DNA from: Bacillota bacterium
GTDB lineage: Bacteria > Bacillota > Clostridia > Christensenellales > Aristaeellaceae
DNA: 40,493 bases
Assembly: GCA_023416585.1 (NCBI GenBank)
Contig: JAEZHM010000095.1
Span: forward strand, 1 to 40,493
Reading direction: 5' to 3'
Part shown: in pieces, positions 17,034-24,979 of the stretch
How the letters are laid out: the number at the start of each line of letters is the position of its first letter
Numbering within the stretch: the stretch's first letter is position 1
Made by a program: the position numbers and the translations under genes
The notes under the pieces: model-generated
The model's input: the letters and a program-made list of their open reading frames with translations, nothing else
Database searches by the model: none
What the model was told of the DNA's origin: nothing

Positions 17034-18002
17034 ATGATCACAGCCAAGCGGCCGCAGACCGTATTGTTCCGTGTACCATTTTGGAAGCGAACCGGACGCC
17101 GCATGCTAAACGACTGGCAGATCTATGTGCTGCTGGCCGCAGCGGTCGCCTATTTTTTCTTTTATAATTACATGCCCCTCTATGGCATACAGATCGCCTT
17201 CAAGGATTTCAAGGCCGGCTTGGGCATCGAAGGCAGCAAGTGGGTAGGGCTTAAGCATTTCACGGATTTCTTTAATGCTTATTACTTTCCCAGGCTCATG
17301 CTGGATACCTTCCTGCTCAATGCCTATGGCCTTCTGTTCGGCTTTCCCATCCCCCTTATCCTGGCTATCCTTTTGAATCAGCTGGAATGGCGCCCGATGA
17401 AGAAGTTCACTCAGACGGCCATCTACGTGCCCCACTTTGTCTCCACCGTGGTCATGGCGGGCATCCTGTACCTTTTCCTCTCACCCCGCACCGGCATCGT
17501 CAACATCATCCTGGGGAAATTGAGCGGCAACCCTGACAGTTTTGTTCCCATCAATTTTATGGTGATGCCCGAGTGGTTCCGCCCGCTGTTTATCGGAACT
17601 GATATCTGGCAGCACGCTGGGTGGAACACCATCCTCTACATCGCTGCCTTGACCAGCATCGATCCGGAGATATATGAAGCCGCCACCATCGACGGGGCCA
17701 CTAAAAGGCAAAAGATCTGGCATATAGACATACCGTCGCTTCTGCCCATCGCCACCATGATGCTCATTTTGAACTGCGGGAGCCTTATGAGCAGCAATAC
17801 GGATAAGGCGCTTTTGATGCAGACGCCGGGAAATATGCCCGTTTCAGATATTATCGGCGTGTATGTATACCAGGAGGGTCTGTCCAAAGCCCAGTTTTCC
17901 TACACCGCGGCCATCAACCTGTTCGTGAACGTTATCAATTTCGTGATGATCCTCTCCGTCAACTGGATCTCCAAACGCGTAAGCGAAACCAGCTTGTTTT
18001 AA
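17034..18002 (+). CDS. Sugar ABC transporter permease, LplB type
   Basis: A 322-residue membrane subunit of a CUT1 carbohydrate importer with six predicted helices. The cytoplasmic EAA loop that contacts the ATPase reads YEAATIDGATKRQKIWHIDI at about residues 213-232. MPLYGIQIAFKDF near the N-terminus and the C-terminal end NWISKRVSETSLF are typical of LplB proteins. The start is ATG 17034, six bases after AAAGGCGGA. It is the first gene of transporter operon A; its partner permease starts 13 bases later. No ATPase gene is present, so a shared MsmK/UgpC-type ATPase is expected elsewhere. Confidence 0.92.
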   Translation: MITAKRPQTVLFRVPFWKRTGRRMLNDWQIYVLLAAAVAYFFFYNYMPLYGIQIAFKDFKAGLGIEGSKWVGLKHFTDFFNAYYFPRLMLDTFLLNAYGLLFGFPIPLILAILLNQLEWRPMKKFTQTAIYVPHFVSTVVMAGILYLFLSPRTGIVNIILGKLSGNPDSFVPINFMVMPEWFRPLFIGTDIWQHAGWNTILYIAALTSIDPEIYEAATIDGATKRQKIWHIDIPSLLPIATMMLILNCGSLMSSNTDKALLMQTPGNMPVSDIIGVYVYQEGLSKAQFSYTAAINLFVNVINFVMILSVNWISKRVSETSLF

Positions 18003-18015
18003 GGAGGCGGAGAAG

Positions 18016-18999
18016 ATGAGTGTGGATTTCTCAAACCATGTTGCCCGGAGAGTCGGAAAGGCAAAGGCTGGCAGACCCCATCAGAACAGGGGCAACTGGA
18101 TACGAAGGACTAAAGGCGATTGGATTTTCGATTTTTTCAATTTTCTCTTCTGGATCATAGTGCTGGCTGCTATCCTCTACCCCCTGTGGCTCATCCTCAT
18201 CGCATCTGTCTCCAGCCCTGACGCGGTTATCGCGGGCGAGGTGCTTTTTCTCCCCAAGGACTTTTCGCTCATCGGGTACGAGGCGGTCTTCCAGCATAAG
18301 GAGCTTTGGAATTCTTATTTAAACGCCATCTACTACACTGTGGTGGGTTCCGCGGTGAGCGTTTTCGTCACCATGATGGCGGCTTACGGGCTTACCAGAA
18401 ACTTTATCGGCAAGAAGTTCTTTAACTTTATTTTCGTGTTTACCATGTTCTTTACCGGCGGCCTCATCCCCACCTTCCTGACCATGAGGAATTTGGGCCT
18501 GTACAATACCAGGTTTTTGATGATCGCGGTCAACTGCGTATCCGTATGGAACCTGATGGTGGCCAGGACCTATATTAAATCCTCCATCCCCAACGAGCTG
18601 TACGAGGCCGCGGTGATGGATGGATCCAATCATTTCAGCTACTTTTTCCGGGTGGTGCTGCCGCTTTCAGGCACCATCATCGCTGTGCTCAGTGTCTATT
18701 ACGGCGTGGCACGCTGGAATGATTACTTTACAGCCCTGGTTTATATCAAAGACAGGGCCAAACTCCCGTTGCAGACCGTCCTGCGGGAAATACTGGCCAC
18801 GCTTCAAACCAGCACGGCCACTGATTCCTTCTTCAGCGCTTACGAAAACAATGTGCAGGGCATGGTCGAAGCCGTGCGCAAGGCGCAAGTCGCTAAGTAC
18901 TGCTGTATCGTGGTCGCCACCGCACCCGCTGTTGTACTGTATATATTTATGCAGAAGTATTTTGTCAAGGGGATCATGATCGGCTCTTTAAAAGGGTAA
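18016..18999 (+). CDS. Sugar ABC transporter permease, YtcP type
   Basis: A 327-residue partner permease of the importer with six predicted helices after a basic N-terminus of about 40 residues. The EAA loop reads YEAAVMDGSNHFSYFFRVVL at about residues 196-215, and the C-terminus ends KYFVKGIMIGSLKG, the hallmark of the YtcP group. AAGGAGGCGGAG lies just before the start. Together with the previous gene it forms the membrane channel for the sugar bound by the solute-binding protein downstream. Confidence 0.92.
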   Translation: MSVDFSNHVARRVGKAKAGRPHQNRGNWIRRTKGDWIFDFFNFLFWIIVLAAILYPLWLILIASVSSPDAVIAGEVLFLPKDFSLIGYEAVFQHKELWNSYLNAIYYTVVGSAVSVFVTMMAAYGLTRNFIGKKFFNFIFVFTMFFTGGLIPTFLTMRNLGLYNTRFLMIAVNCVSVWNLMVARTYIKSSIPNELYEAAVMDGSNHFSYFFRVVLPLSGTIIAVLSVYYGVARWNDYFTALVYIKDRAKLPLQTVLREILATLQTSTATDSFFSAYENNVQGMVEAVRKAQVAKYCCIVVATAPAVVLYIFMQKYFVKGIMIGSLKG

Positions 19000-19029
19000 C
19001 GCGCAGGGCAATTCGAATGAGCTCCCATA

Positions 19030-19092
19030 TAATGTGCTTGGTCACATTAGGGGTTACGTTTCATTATTGGCTCTCACCATCTGCGGATGGTG
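19030..19092 (+). promoter_or_regulatory. Two intercistronic hairpins before the binding-protein gene
   Basis: Hairpin one pairs taatgtg (19030-19036) with cacatta (19043-19049); hairpin two pairs caccatc (19075-19081) with gatggtg (19086-19092). They lie between the permease and binding-protein genes. Such structures often cut or protect mRNA so that the binding protein is made in excess; that role is inferred. Confidence 0.5.
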
Positions 19093-19125
19093 TATATAGC
19101 AACAAATTTGAAAGGGGAGGAATCC

Positions 19126-20688
19126 ATGAAGAAACTGCTCTGCACCCTGCTGGCGGCGGTTATGCTGCTGGCAACATTCGGCGCTGCTGCCGAAGCCACG
19201 TACCCCATCGTTCAGGAGCCTATCACCTTGAAAGTACTCCAGTATTGCCTGGAAAACCAGCAGGTGGACTTCGAAAACCTGTGGTTCTTCAAAGAGCTGG
19301 AAGCCAAGACCAACATCCACATCGAGTGGGAAGTTGTGAAGGATGCCGACTGGAAGACCAAGCTGAACTTGATGTTTGCTTCCGGTGAGTATCCTGACAT
19401 CATCATCCGTGGCGATGTAGATGTTGAGGAATATGGCGTGACCCAGGGCATCCTGGTGCCGCTGGACGAGTACATTCCCCAATACATGCCCAACTACTAC
19501 AGCCGTTTGCAATTGAACAACGTAAACGCCTCCATCCCGGCGTCCGACGGAAAGACGTACTGGGTTGGCAACCTGACGGCGCAGAATGTCAATCATGACG
19601 GCAACCACTTCATTAACAAGGCTTGGCTGGATAAGCTTGGTTTGGAAGTACCCAAGACCATTGATGAACTGACCGATGTGCTGCGCGCCTTCCGCGACAA
19701 GGATCCCAACGGCAACGGCCTGAAGGATGAGATTCCTATGTCCGCCGCTGACCTGATCCATCAAACCCAGGGCGTGTACACCCACTTTGCCAATTTCGGC
19801 GTGCCGCTCAACCGTTATGTTTATGCCGCCATCGACGACAACAACAAGGTGGTTTTCCCCGGTTACATGCCAGGCTTCCGTGCCGCCTGCGAATGGCTGA
19901 GCATGTGCTACAAGGAAGGCTTGCTGGATCCCGAGTCCATCACCCAGGATTCCAATGTGTGGGGAACCAAGATGAACGCCGGACAGGTGGGTTATACCAC
20001 GTATCTGCGTCTGATCAACACCGCGCTGACGCCTGATATCGCCGCACAGTTTGCCTCCCTGATCCCCCCGGCCAGCGAATACGGCGTGAAGGTGCCCCGC
20101 ATTTTGGAAGTGCCTACCATTGGCGCGTGCATCACCACTGCCAACAAGCACATTCCGGAAACGCTCCGCTGGCTGGATGCCCAGTTTGAAACCGAGACCA
20201 TGATGGTCAGCGTAAACGGCCCCGTCAAAGAGGGCGGCCCTATCGCTCCTACGATCAAGGTTAATGACAAGGGCAAGTACGAGATCATTTCCATCCCCGA
20301 GAACAACGGCCTGTACCAGTATGTGCCCGTATACCATGGCCAGTTCTTCGCTCCCGGCGACTACTACTTTGGCATCTATGAAATGCCGCCGCACAGGGTA
20401 GAGCGCTATGGCTACAGCAAAGACTACGAGGCAGCGGGTGTGTTGGAGAAGAACTCCTACTACTATCTGTACAAGCTGGTCAAACCGGACAACGAGAGCG
20501 CTTTGGAGATCACCCGCCTGTTCAACGAAATCGAGAAGTTCATGAAGGAGTCCATTGCCAACTTCATCACCGGCGGCGTGACGGATGAAAACTGGAAAAC
20601 CTTCCTGGACACGGCCAAGGCTGTTGGTGCGGACCGCTATGTGGAGCTGTACCAGAAAGCCTATGACGATTACCTTGCCAAACACTGA
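19126..20688 (+). CDS. Extracellular sugar-binding protein of transporter A
   Basis: A 520-residue solute-binding protein of the large LplA type that pairs with LplB/YtcP permeases. The N-terminus MKKLLCTLLAAVMLLATFG is a signal peptide with a likely cut after AAA near residue 22. There is no lipobox cysteine at the cut, which is unusual for a Gram-positive binding protein. Mature-part features such as DWKTKLNLMFASGEYPDII and FRDKDPNGNGLKDEIPMS are typical of the family. The start ATG 19126 follows GGGGAGGAATCC. It should capture an oligosaccharide; the neighbouring GH10 and GH43 enzymes suggest a xylan-derived one. Confidence 0.92.
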   Translation: MKKLLCTLLAAVMLLATFGAAAEATYPIVQEPITLKVLQYCLENQQVDFENLWFFKELEAKTNIHIEWEVVKDADWKTKLNLMFASGEYPDIIIRGDVDVEEYGVTQGILVPLDEYIPQYMPNYYSRLQLNNVNASIPASDGKTYWVGNLTAQNVNHDGNHFINKAWLDKLGLEVPKTIDELTDVLRAFRDKDPNGNGLKDEIPMSAADLIHQTQGVYTHFANFGVPLNRYVYAAIDDNNKVVFPGYMPGFRAACEWLSMCYKEGLLDPESITQDSNVWGTKMNAGQVGYTTYLRLINTALTPDIAAQFASLIPPASEYGVKVPRILEVPTIGACITTANKHIPETLRWLDAQFETETMMVSVNGPVKEGGPIAPTIKVNDKGKYEIISIPENNGLYQYVPVYHGQFFAPGDYYFGIYEMPPHRVERYGYSKDYEAAGVLEKNSYYYLYKLVKPDNESALEITRLFNEIEKFMKESIANFITGGVTDENWKTFLDTAKAVGADRYVELYQKAYDDYLAKH

Positions 20689-20723
20689 TGCCCCATGTTA
20701 GTATATTAGCATAACCGCCTTTT

Positions 20724-20978
20724 CGAGAAAATGACTTTGTCATTTTCTCGATTTTGCACGATTCACTTGTAAGCTTTCGCACTGTCCTTCACTTCGTTTG
20801 GCCAGTGTTCCGTATTCAAATGACTTCGTCACTTGAATACTTCAGGTTCAGGGATAAATCCCTTCACCCTAGGCTTACGGCCAGTGAATCGTGTAAGGAA
20901 AGCTTGCTTCGCAAGCGCCCGTCCAACCGGCAAAGCCGGTCGATACGATTTCAAATGAAGGGGCTATGCCCCTTCATT
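20724..20978. repeat. Array of short hairpins with three-base loops
   Basis: A 255-base non-coding stretch is filled with stems. Hairpins: 20724-20750 (12 bp, loop TTT), 20812-20840 (8+4 bp with one mismatch, loop TTC), 20850-20863 (5 bp), 20902-20916 (6 bp, loop TTC), 20926-20940 (6 bp, loop AAA), 20954-20978 (11 bp, loop TAT). An outer pairing of 11 bp (20757-20767 with 20883-20893) plus 6 bp (20769-20774 with 20873-20878) encloses the second and third of these. The first hairpin may also terminate operon A. No reading frame or ribosome binding site fits the stretch. Confidence 0.8.
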
Positions 20979-21041
20979 GCATCCCCATAATTTGTTCGGA
21001 ATTTTCCTATAGCTTACGTTTTGGCGTGGGGAGCGTTGTAA

Positions 21042-23297
21042 ATGAAAAGGAAGGGCATCATCCATTCCATCCTGCTGCGCTATATGATTTCCTATGCTGC
21101 GATCATGGCGGTGCTCTTCATTGGTGTTGGCGTTTATATGAGCAATACCTACGTGAATACCGTACGCGTAAGCACGGTGGAGAGCAACATCAACAAATTG
21201 GGCAGGATCAGGTACCAGCACGAGGCCAACCTGACAACGCTCTTAAGCGTTGGCCGGCAGATAGGCCTTTCGCCCTATATCCGCTCCTTCAAGTTCTCCC
21301 AGGAACCTATGCGGGCCTATCACCTCAAATTGCAGCTGCTGCCCTATACGACGACGATTGATTTTTTTGACCAACTCTACCTGATCTTCAATGAGGATGA
21401 ATATTTGTACTCCTCCGCCACTTCCGTGGGCCTGGAGATGTTTTTGAATAAAATGATGCTCTTTGATAAGACGCCGCCGGAGATGCTGCGGGCGGTTTTG
21501 CGCAGGCAGGATAACAGCATGACGATCCTTCCCGCCCAGAACGTGAATAGCATTCTGACCGGCGGCGTCAACAACCGCATGGTGGCGGTGATCGCCCCGC
21601 TGAGCATGGCGGACAGGTACAACTCAGGTAATATTCTTTTTCTGATCAATGAAAACACCTACCGCCTAATGTTTGCGGATGAGATATACGAACCGCGCAA
21701 TACGTACATCTTTTACGGCGATACGACGCTGGCAGCCGGGCGCGGCCTGAATGTGCCGGACGATGTGGTTCTGGATTCGATAAAGGGAAACCAGGATGTG
21801 CTGACAAAGGACATTTCATACGGCGGCCGGCAGTATATGCTGATCGCCCAGCGCGGGCACAAATTTGACATGCAATATGCTACCCTGATCCCCATGGAAA
21901 CCATGTGGAAGGATATGAGCAAGGCGCAGCTTGGCCTGGGTTTGTTCCTGTTCGCGCTGAGCATCCCCTGCATGGCGCTTACGATTTACTTTTCCAGGCG
22001 GCATACGAAGCCAATTAAGGAATTGCGCTATTTGTTCTCTACAACAGCGCCGGGAAAGGATGACTTTGAAGCCATTCAAAGCGGCATCGAGGAGCTGGTG
22101 GATAGGAATGTAGACTTGAATACAAGGCTTGATCAAAGCCTGCCTGCGCGCAAGGCCAACTTCATCAAGGATTTTGTAAAGGGCCGGTATCCTTTAAGGA
22201 TGGATGCCGTAGTGGCCGGCGCACAGCTTAACATGGATATAGACAAGGCATGCTTTACCGTCTCCCTGATTGGCGCGCCGGTGAAAGACGCAAGCCTGCC
22301 GGACATGGAAAAGGTCACCGCGCAATTAAACGGCGATGTGTCAGGATATTATGTGGAACTGCTGGCGTTGGAACAATTCCTGTTCGTGCTCTTTGCGGAC
22401 AAAGCAGACTCGCTGGAGGAATGGGCATGGCGTGTGCAAAACGTACTTACGGCTTCGGAGGCGGGTGTGGCTGTGGCCATCAGCAACGTGCACCACGATT
22501 TCACGCACGCAGGCAATGCCTATTTGGAAGCCAGCACCGCCTATGACAACCGGTTCGTGATGGGTAATGCCCATGTGCTGCGTTTTCATGATGTCAGCGC
22601 CGCGGCCAAAGATATCGTGCCCTTTACCCGCAGCTACCTGGACGGTTTCCGCAAGGCGCTTCGGGCAGGTGACTTTAGGGCGCTGAATGACCGCATGGAT
22701 GAATTGTTCCATTATTTGGGCAGTACGGAACTGTCGCTTTTTGCTTTCAGGATGATCTACAACAATGTGATCGGCGCCATGCTCAGCGAGCATTTTGACA
22801 GGCATGGTGGACATGTGGACGCCATGCAGTATTATGATGTGTTCACGCTGTCGGGCTGCCGCTCCATTGCCGACCTGGATGATCTTTTGCGCAAACTGTG
22901 CCGCGATATCCTTTCCCATGGGGAGCCGGAGGACGCTCAAACCCATCCGGTGATACGCGACATTATCGGCTACATGCACAAGCACTATGCCGAACCCACG
23001 CTCAGTATGAGCGCCATAGCCGATGCCTATGGCATCAGCGCCGTCCGCCTGTCGCTGGATTTCAAGGAACTCAGCGGCATGACGCCCTCGGAGTACCTGC
23101 TTCTTTTACGCATGGAAAAGGCAAAGGAGATGCTTGGCGGCACCAGGATGTCTGTAAAGGACATCGGCCTTGCGGTTGGCTACTATGACGCTTCCGGCTT
23201 TATACGCAGGTTCAGGCAGCATATGGCCATGACACCTGCGCAATACAGGCAAATGATAGGGCAAAAGGAAGATACGGCCACGAACGTGTCTGAGTAA
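21042..23297 (+). CDS. Membrane-bound AraC-family transcriptional regulator
   Basis: A 751-residue sensor-regulator. Two transmembrane helices (about 12-32 and 295-316, the latter LGLFLFALSIPCMALTIYFS) flank an outer sensing domain of about 260 residues. The inner part ends in an AraC-type DNA-binding domain with two helix-turn-helix motifs (about 639-740; AIADAYGISAVRLSLDFKEL and DIGLAVGYYDASGFIRRFRQ). No kinase or receiver domain is present, so the signal passes directly from the outer domain to the DNA-binding part, as in other such regulators next to LplB/YtcP transporters. GGGGAG lies eight bases before the start. It most likely activates operon A; the next gene begins 14 bases downstream. 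Confidence 0.9.
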   Translation: MKRKGIIHSILLRYMISYAAIMAVLFIGVGVYMSNTYVNTVRVSTVESNINKLGRIRYQHEANLTTLLSVGRQIGLSPYIRSFKFSQEPMRAYHLKLQLLPYTTTIDFFDQLYLIFNEDEYLYSSATSVGLEMFLNKMMLFDKTPPEMLRAVLRRQDNSMTILPAQNVNSILTGGVNNRMVAVIAPLSMADRYNSGNILFLINENTYRLMFADEIYEPRNTYIFYGDTTLAAGRGLNVPDDVVLDSIKGNQDVLTKDISYGGRQYMLIAQRGHKFDMQYATLIPMETMWKDMSKAQLGLGLFLFALSIPCMALTIYFSRRHTKPIKELRYLFSTTAPGKDDFEAIQSGIEELVDRNVDLNTRLDQSLPARKANFIKDFVKGRYPLRMDAVVAGAQLNMDIDKACFTVSLIGAPVKDASLPDMEKVTAQLNGDVSGYYVELLALEQFLFVLFADKADSLEEWAWRVQNVLTASEAGVAVAISNVHHDFTHAGNAYLEASTAYDNRFVMGNAHVLRFHDVSAAAKDIVPFTRSYLDGFRKALRAGDFRALNDRMDELFHYLGSTELSLFAFRMIYNNVIGAMLSEHFDRHGGHVDAMQYYDVFTLSGCRSIADLDDLLRKLCRDILSHGEPEDAQTHPVIRDIIGYMHKHYAEPTLSMSAIADAYGISAVRLSLDFKELSGMTPSEYLLLLRMEKAKEMLGGTRMSVKDIGLAVGYYDASGFIRRFRQHMAMTPAQYRQMIGQKEDTATNVSE

Positions 23298-23311
23298 AAT
23301 GGAGGCTTTAT

Positions 23312-24715
23312 ATGGATTACATGAATGGAAAAGTTATGGGCTTGAAGGTAGCCTATATCGGCGGCGGTTCTAGGGGCTGGGCCTGGGGCTTTATGAAGGA
23401 CCTGGCCATGGATGCGCAAATGGAGGGCCTGGTACGGCTGTACGACATCGACCGGGACGCGGCGGAGAAAAACAAAATCATTGGGGATATGATCGCCTCC
23501 CATAAGGAAGCCAAGTCTCGCTGGCGTTATGAAGTCAGTGGTACGCTGAAAGACGCCCTTCATGGCGCGGATTTTGTGGTGATCTCCATCCTGCCCGGAA
23601 CGTTTCTAGAAATGCGCTCGGACGTGCACTGGCCGGAGCGATACGGCGTATGGCAGCCGGTGGGCGATACGGCAGGCCCTGGCGGGTTCATGCGCGCCAT
23701 GCGCACCGTGCCTATGTTTATGGAAATTGCGGAGGCGATCAGGGATTACGCACCGGAAGCCTGGGTGATCAATTACACAAACCCCATGACCGTCTGCATG
23801 CGCACGCTGTACACGGTCTTCCCCAGGATCAGGGCATTCGGCTGCTGCCATGAGGTGTTCGGCACCCAAAAGCTGCTGGCAGCCATGCTGGAGGACATGG
23901 AAGGAATCAAGAGTGTCAGGCGCGCGGAAATCAAAACCGGCGTGACGGGCATCAACCATTTTACCTGGCTGTATAATGCCAGCTTCGAAGGCCAGGATTT
24001 GTTCCCGCTGTACCGCCGGTTTGTGGACAAGTATCACGAATCCGGCTTTACAAAGGGAAAAGACGAGAACTGGATGAACAACTCCTTCGAATGTTCTCAC
24101 CGGGTCAAGTTTGACCTTTTCCGCCGCTATGGCCTCATTGCCGCCGCCGGAGACCGGCATTTGGCAGAATTCATGCCACCTTGGTATTTGAAGGATCCCG
24201 AAACGGTTCGCTCCTGGGGGTTTGGCCTGACCACGGTTGACTGGCGGGAGGACGATTTGAAAAAGCGCCTGGCTAAACGGGAAGCGCTTTTGAGCGGAAA
24301 AGAGCCTGTAGTGCTGGACGGTTCCGGCGAGGAAGGCCATCTATTGATCAAGGCGCTGCTGGGTCTTGGTGATATGGTGTCCAACGTGAATATCCCCAAC
24401 CGGGGCCAGGTTGAAAACCTGCCCAAGGACGCGGTGGTGGAGACAAACGCACTGTTCCGCCGCAATGAGATCGCACCTGTTTTTGCCGGTGCGCTGCCCA
24501 AAGGCGTTGACGCACTTGTCACACGGCAGGTGATAGGGCAGGAGAATACGGTGAAGACTGCCATGACCTGTGATTATGCCTTGGGGCTGGCAACGTTCTT
24601 GAATGACTCGCAGATGGCGGCAGTCAGCCCAAAAGACGGAGAAAAAATGTTCCGGGAAATGCTGCAAAATACGAGGGAGTATCTGCCCAAGGAATGGGAA
24701 AAAGCACTGCAGTAA
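23312..24715 (+). CDS. GH4 family glycosidase
   Basis: A 467-residue enzyme of GH4, which needs NAD and a divalent metal and works by an oxidation-elimination mechanism. The NAD-binding loop is AYIGGGSRGW (about 14-23). The metal-binding cysteine and histidine lie in GCCHEVFG, giving the motif CHEV at 179-182; INYTNPM (153-159) and GINHFTWL (213-220) are further conserved parts. From memory, CHEV or related motifs mark enzymes acting on unphosphorylated sugars such as alpha-glucosides, while phospho-sugar enzymes carry CDMP or CN(V/I)P. GGAGG lies before ATG 23312. It follows the AraC gene closely and is probably co-transcribed. Alpha-glucosidase, alpha-galactosidase or uronidase activity all remain possible. 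Confidence 0.85.
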   Translation: MDYMNGKVMGLKVAYIGGGSRGWAWGFMKDLAMDAQMEGLVRLYDIDRDAAEKNKIIGDMIASHKEAKSRWRYEVSGTLKDALHGADFVVISILPGTFLEMRSDVHWPERYGVWQPVGDTAGPGGFMRAMRTVPMFMEIAEAIRDYAPEAWVINYTNPMTVCMRTLYTVFPRIRAFGCCHEVFGTQKLLAAMLEDMEGIKSVRRAEIKTGVTGINHFTWLYNASFEGQDLFPLYRRFVDKYHESGFTKGKDENWMNNSFECSHRVKFDLFRRYGLIAAAGDRHLAEFMPPWYLKDPETVRSWGFGLTTVDWREDDLKKRLAKREALLSGKEPVVLDGSGEEGHLLIKALLGLGDMVSNVNIPNRGQVENLPKDAVVETNALFRRNEIAPVFAGALPKGVDALVTRQVIGQENTVKTAMTCDYALGLATFLNDSQMAAVSPKDGEKMFREMLQNTREYLPKEWEKALQ

Positions 24716-24728
24716 TCCGATAATATAG

Positions 24729-24784
24729 AAAACAGCCTGCCAAATGCTCCCTCATCGGAGTTTTTGATAGGCTGTTTTTGTTTT
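24729..24784. terminator. Terminator after the GH4 gene
   Basis: A 10-bp stem, aaaacagcct (24729-24738) with aggctgtttt (24769-24778), encloses a small ctcc/ggag hairpin and runs on into T-rich sequence. A-rich bases upstream let it work in both directions, which suits the convergent alpha-mannosidase gene. Confidence 0.8.
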
Positions 24785-24825
24785 ATGCTCCCATGAAAAT
24801 AATGCGTGAATACAAAGGCGGTGGA

Positions 24826-24927
24826 CCTCCTCCAGCCTCCTTCGTCGGCAGCCCCCTCCAAGAGGGAGCCTTTTTTTGAGCCTCCCTCTTGGAGGGAGGT
24901 GCCGCCCGCAGGCGGCGGAAGGAGGTA
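24826..24927. repeat. Two-armed palindromic repeat R2
   Basis: Two inverted units flank a T7 spacer. Arm one contains ccctc-CAA-gaggg and arm two ccctc-TTG-gaggg, and the loop triplets are complementary. The outer parts are gcctccttcgtcggcag in arm one and a gccgcc-cgca-ggcggc hairpin in arm two. The same element in opposite orientation occurs at 36829-36926 with different loop triplets. It lies between the convergent GH4 and GH38 genes and could also act as a terminator. Confidence 0.85.
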
Positions 24928-24979
24928 AAAGGGCAACATTTTCATCTCATGGTATAATGCTTGCTTAATGGATAATTGG

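Noticed and set aside
19054..20685. Long leftward open frame (543 codons) opposite the solute-binding protein gene
   Set aside because: It mirrors a well-supported gene, has no ribosome binding site or recognisable domain, and arises from codon bias of the true gene.
20724..20978. CRISPR array
   Set aside because: The stems differ in sequence, spacing is irregular, there are no constant repeats and no cas genes.
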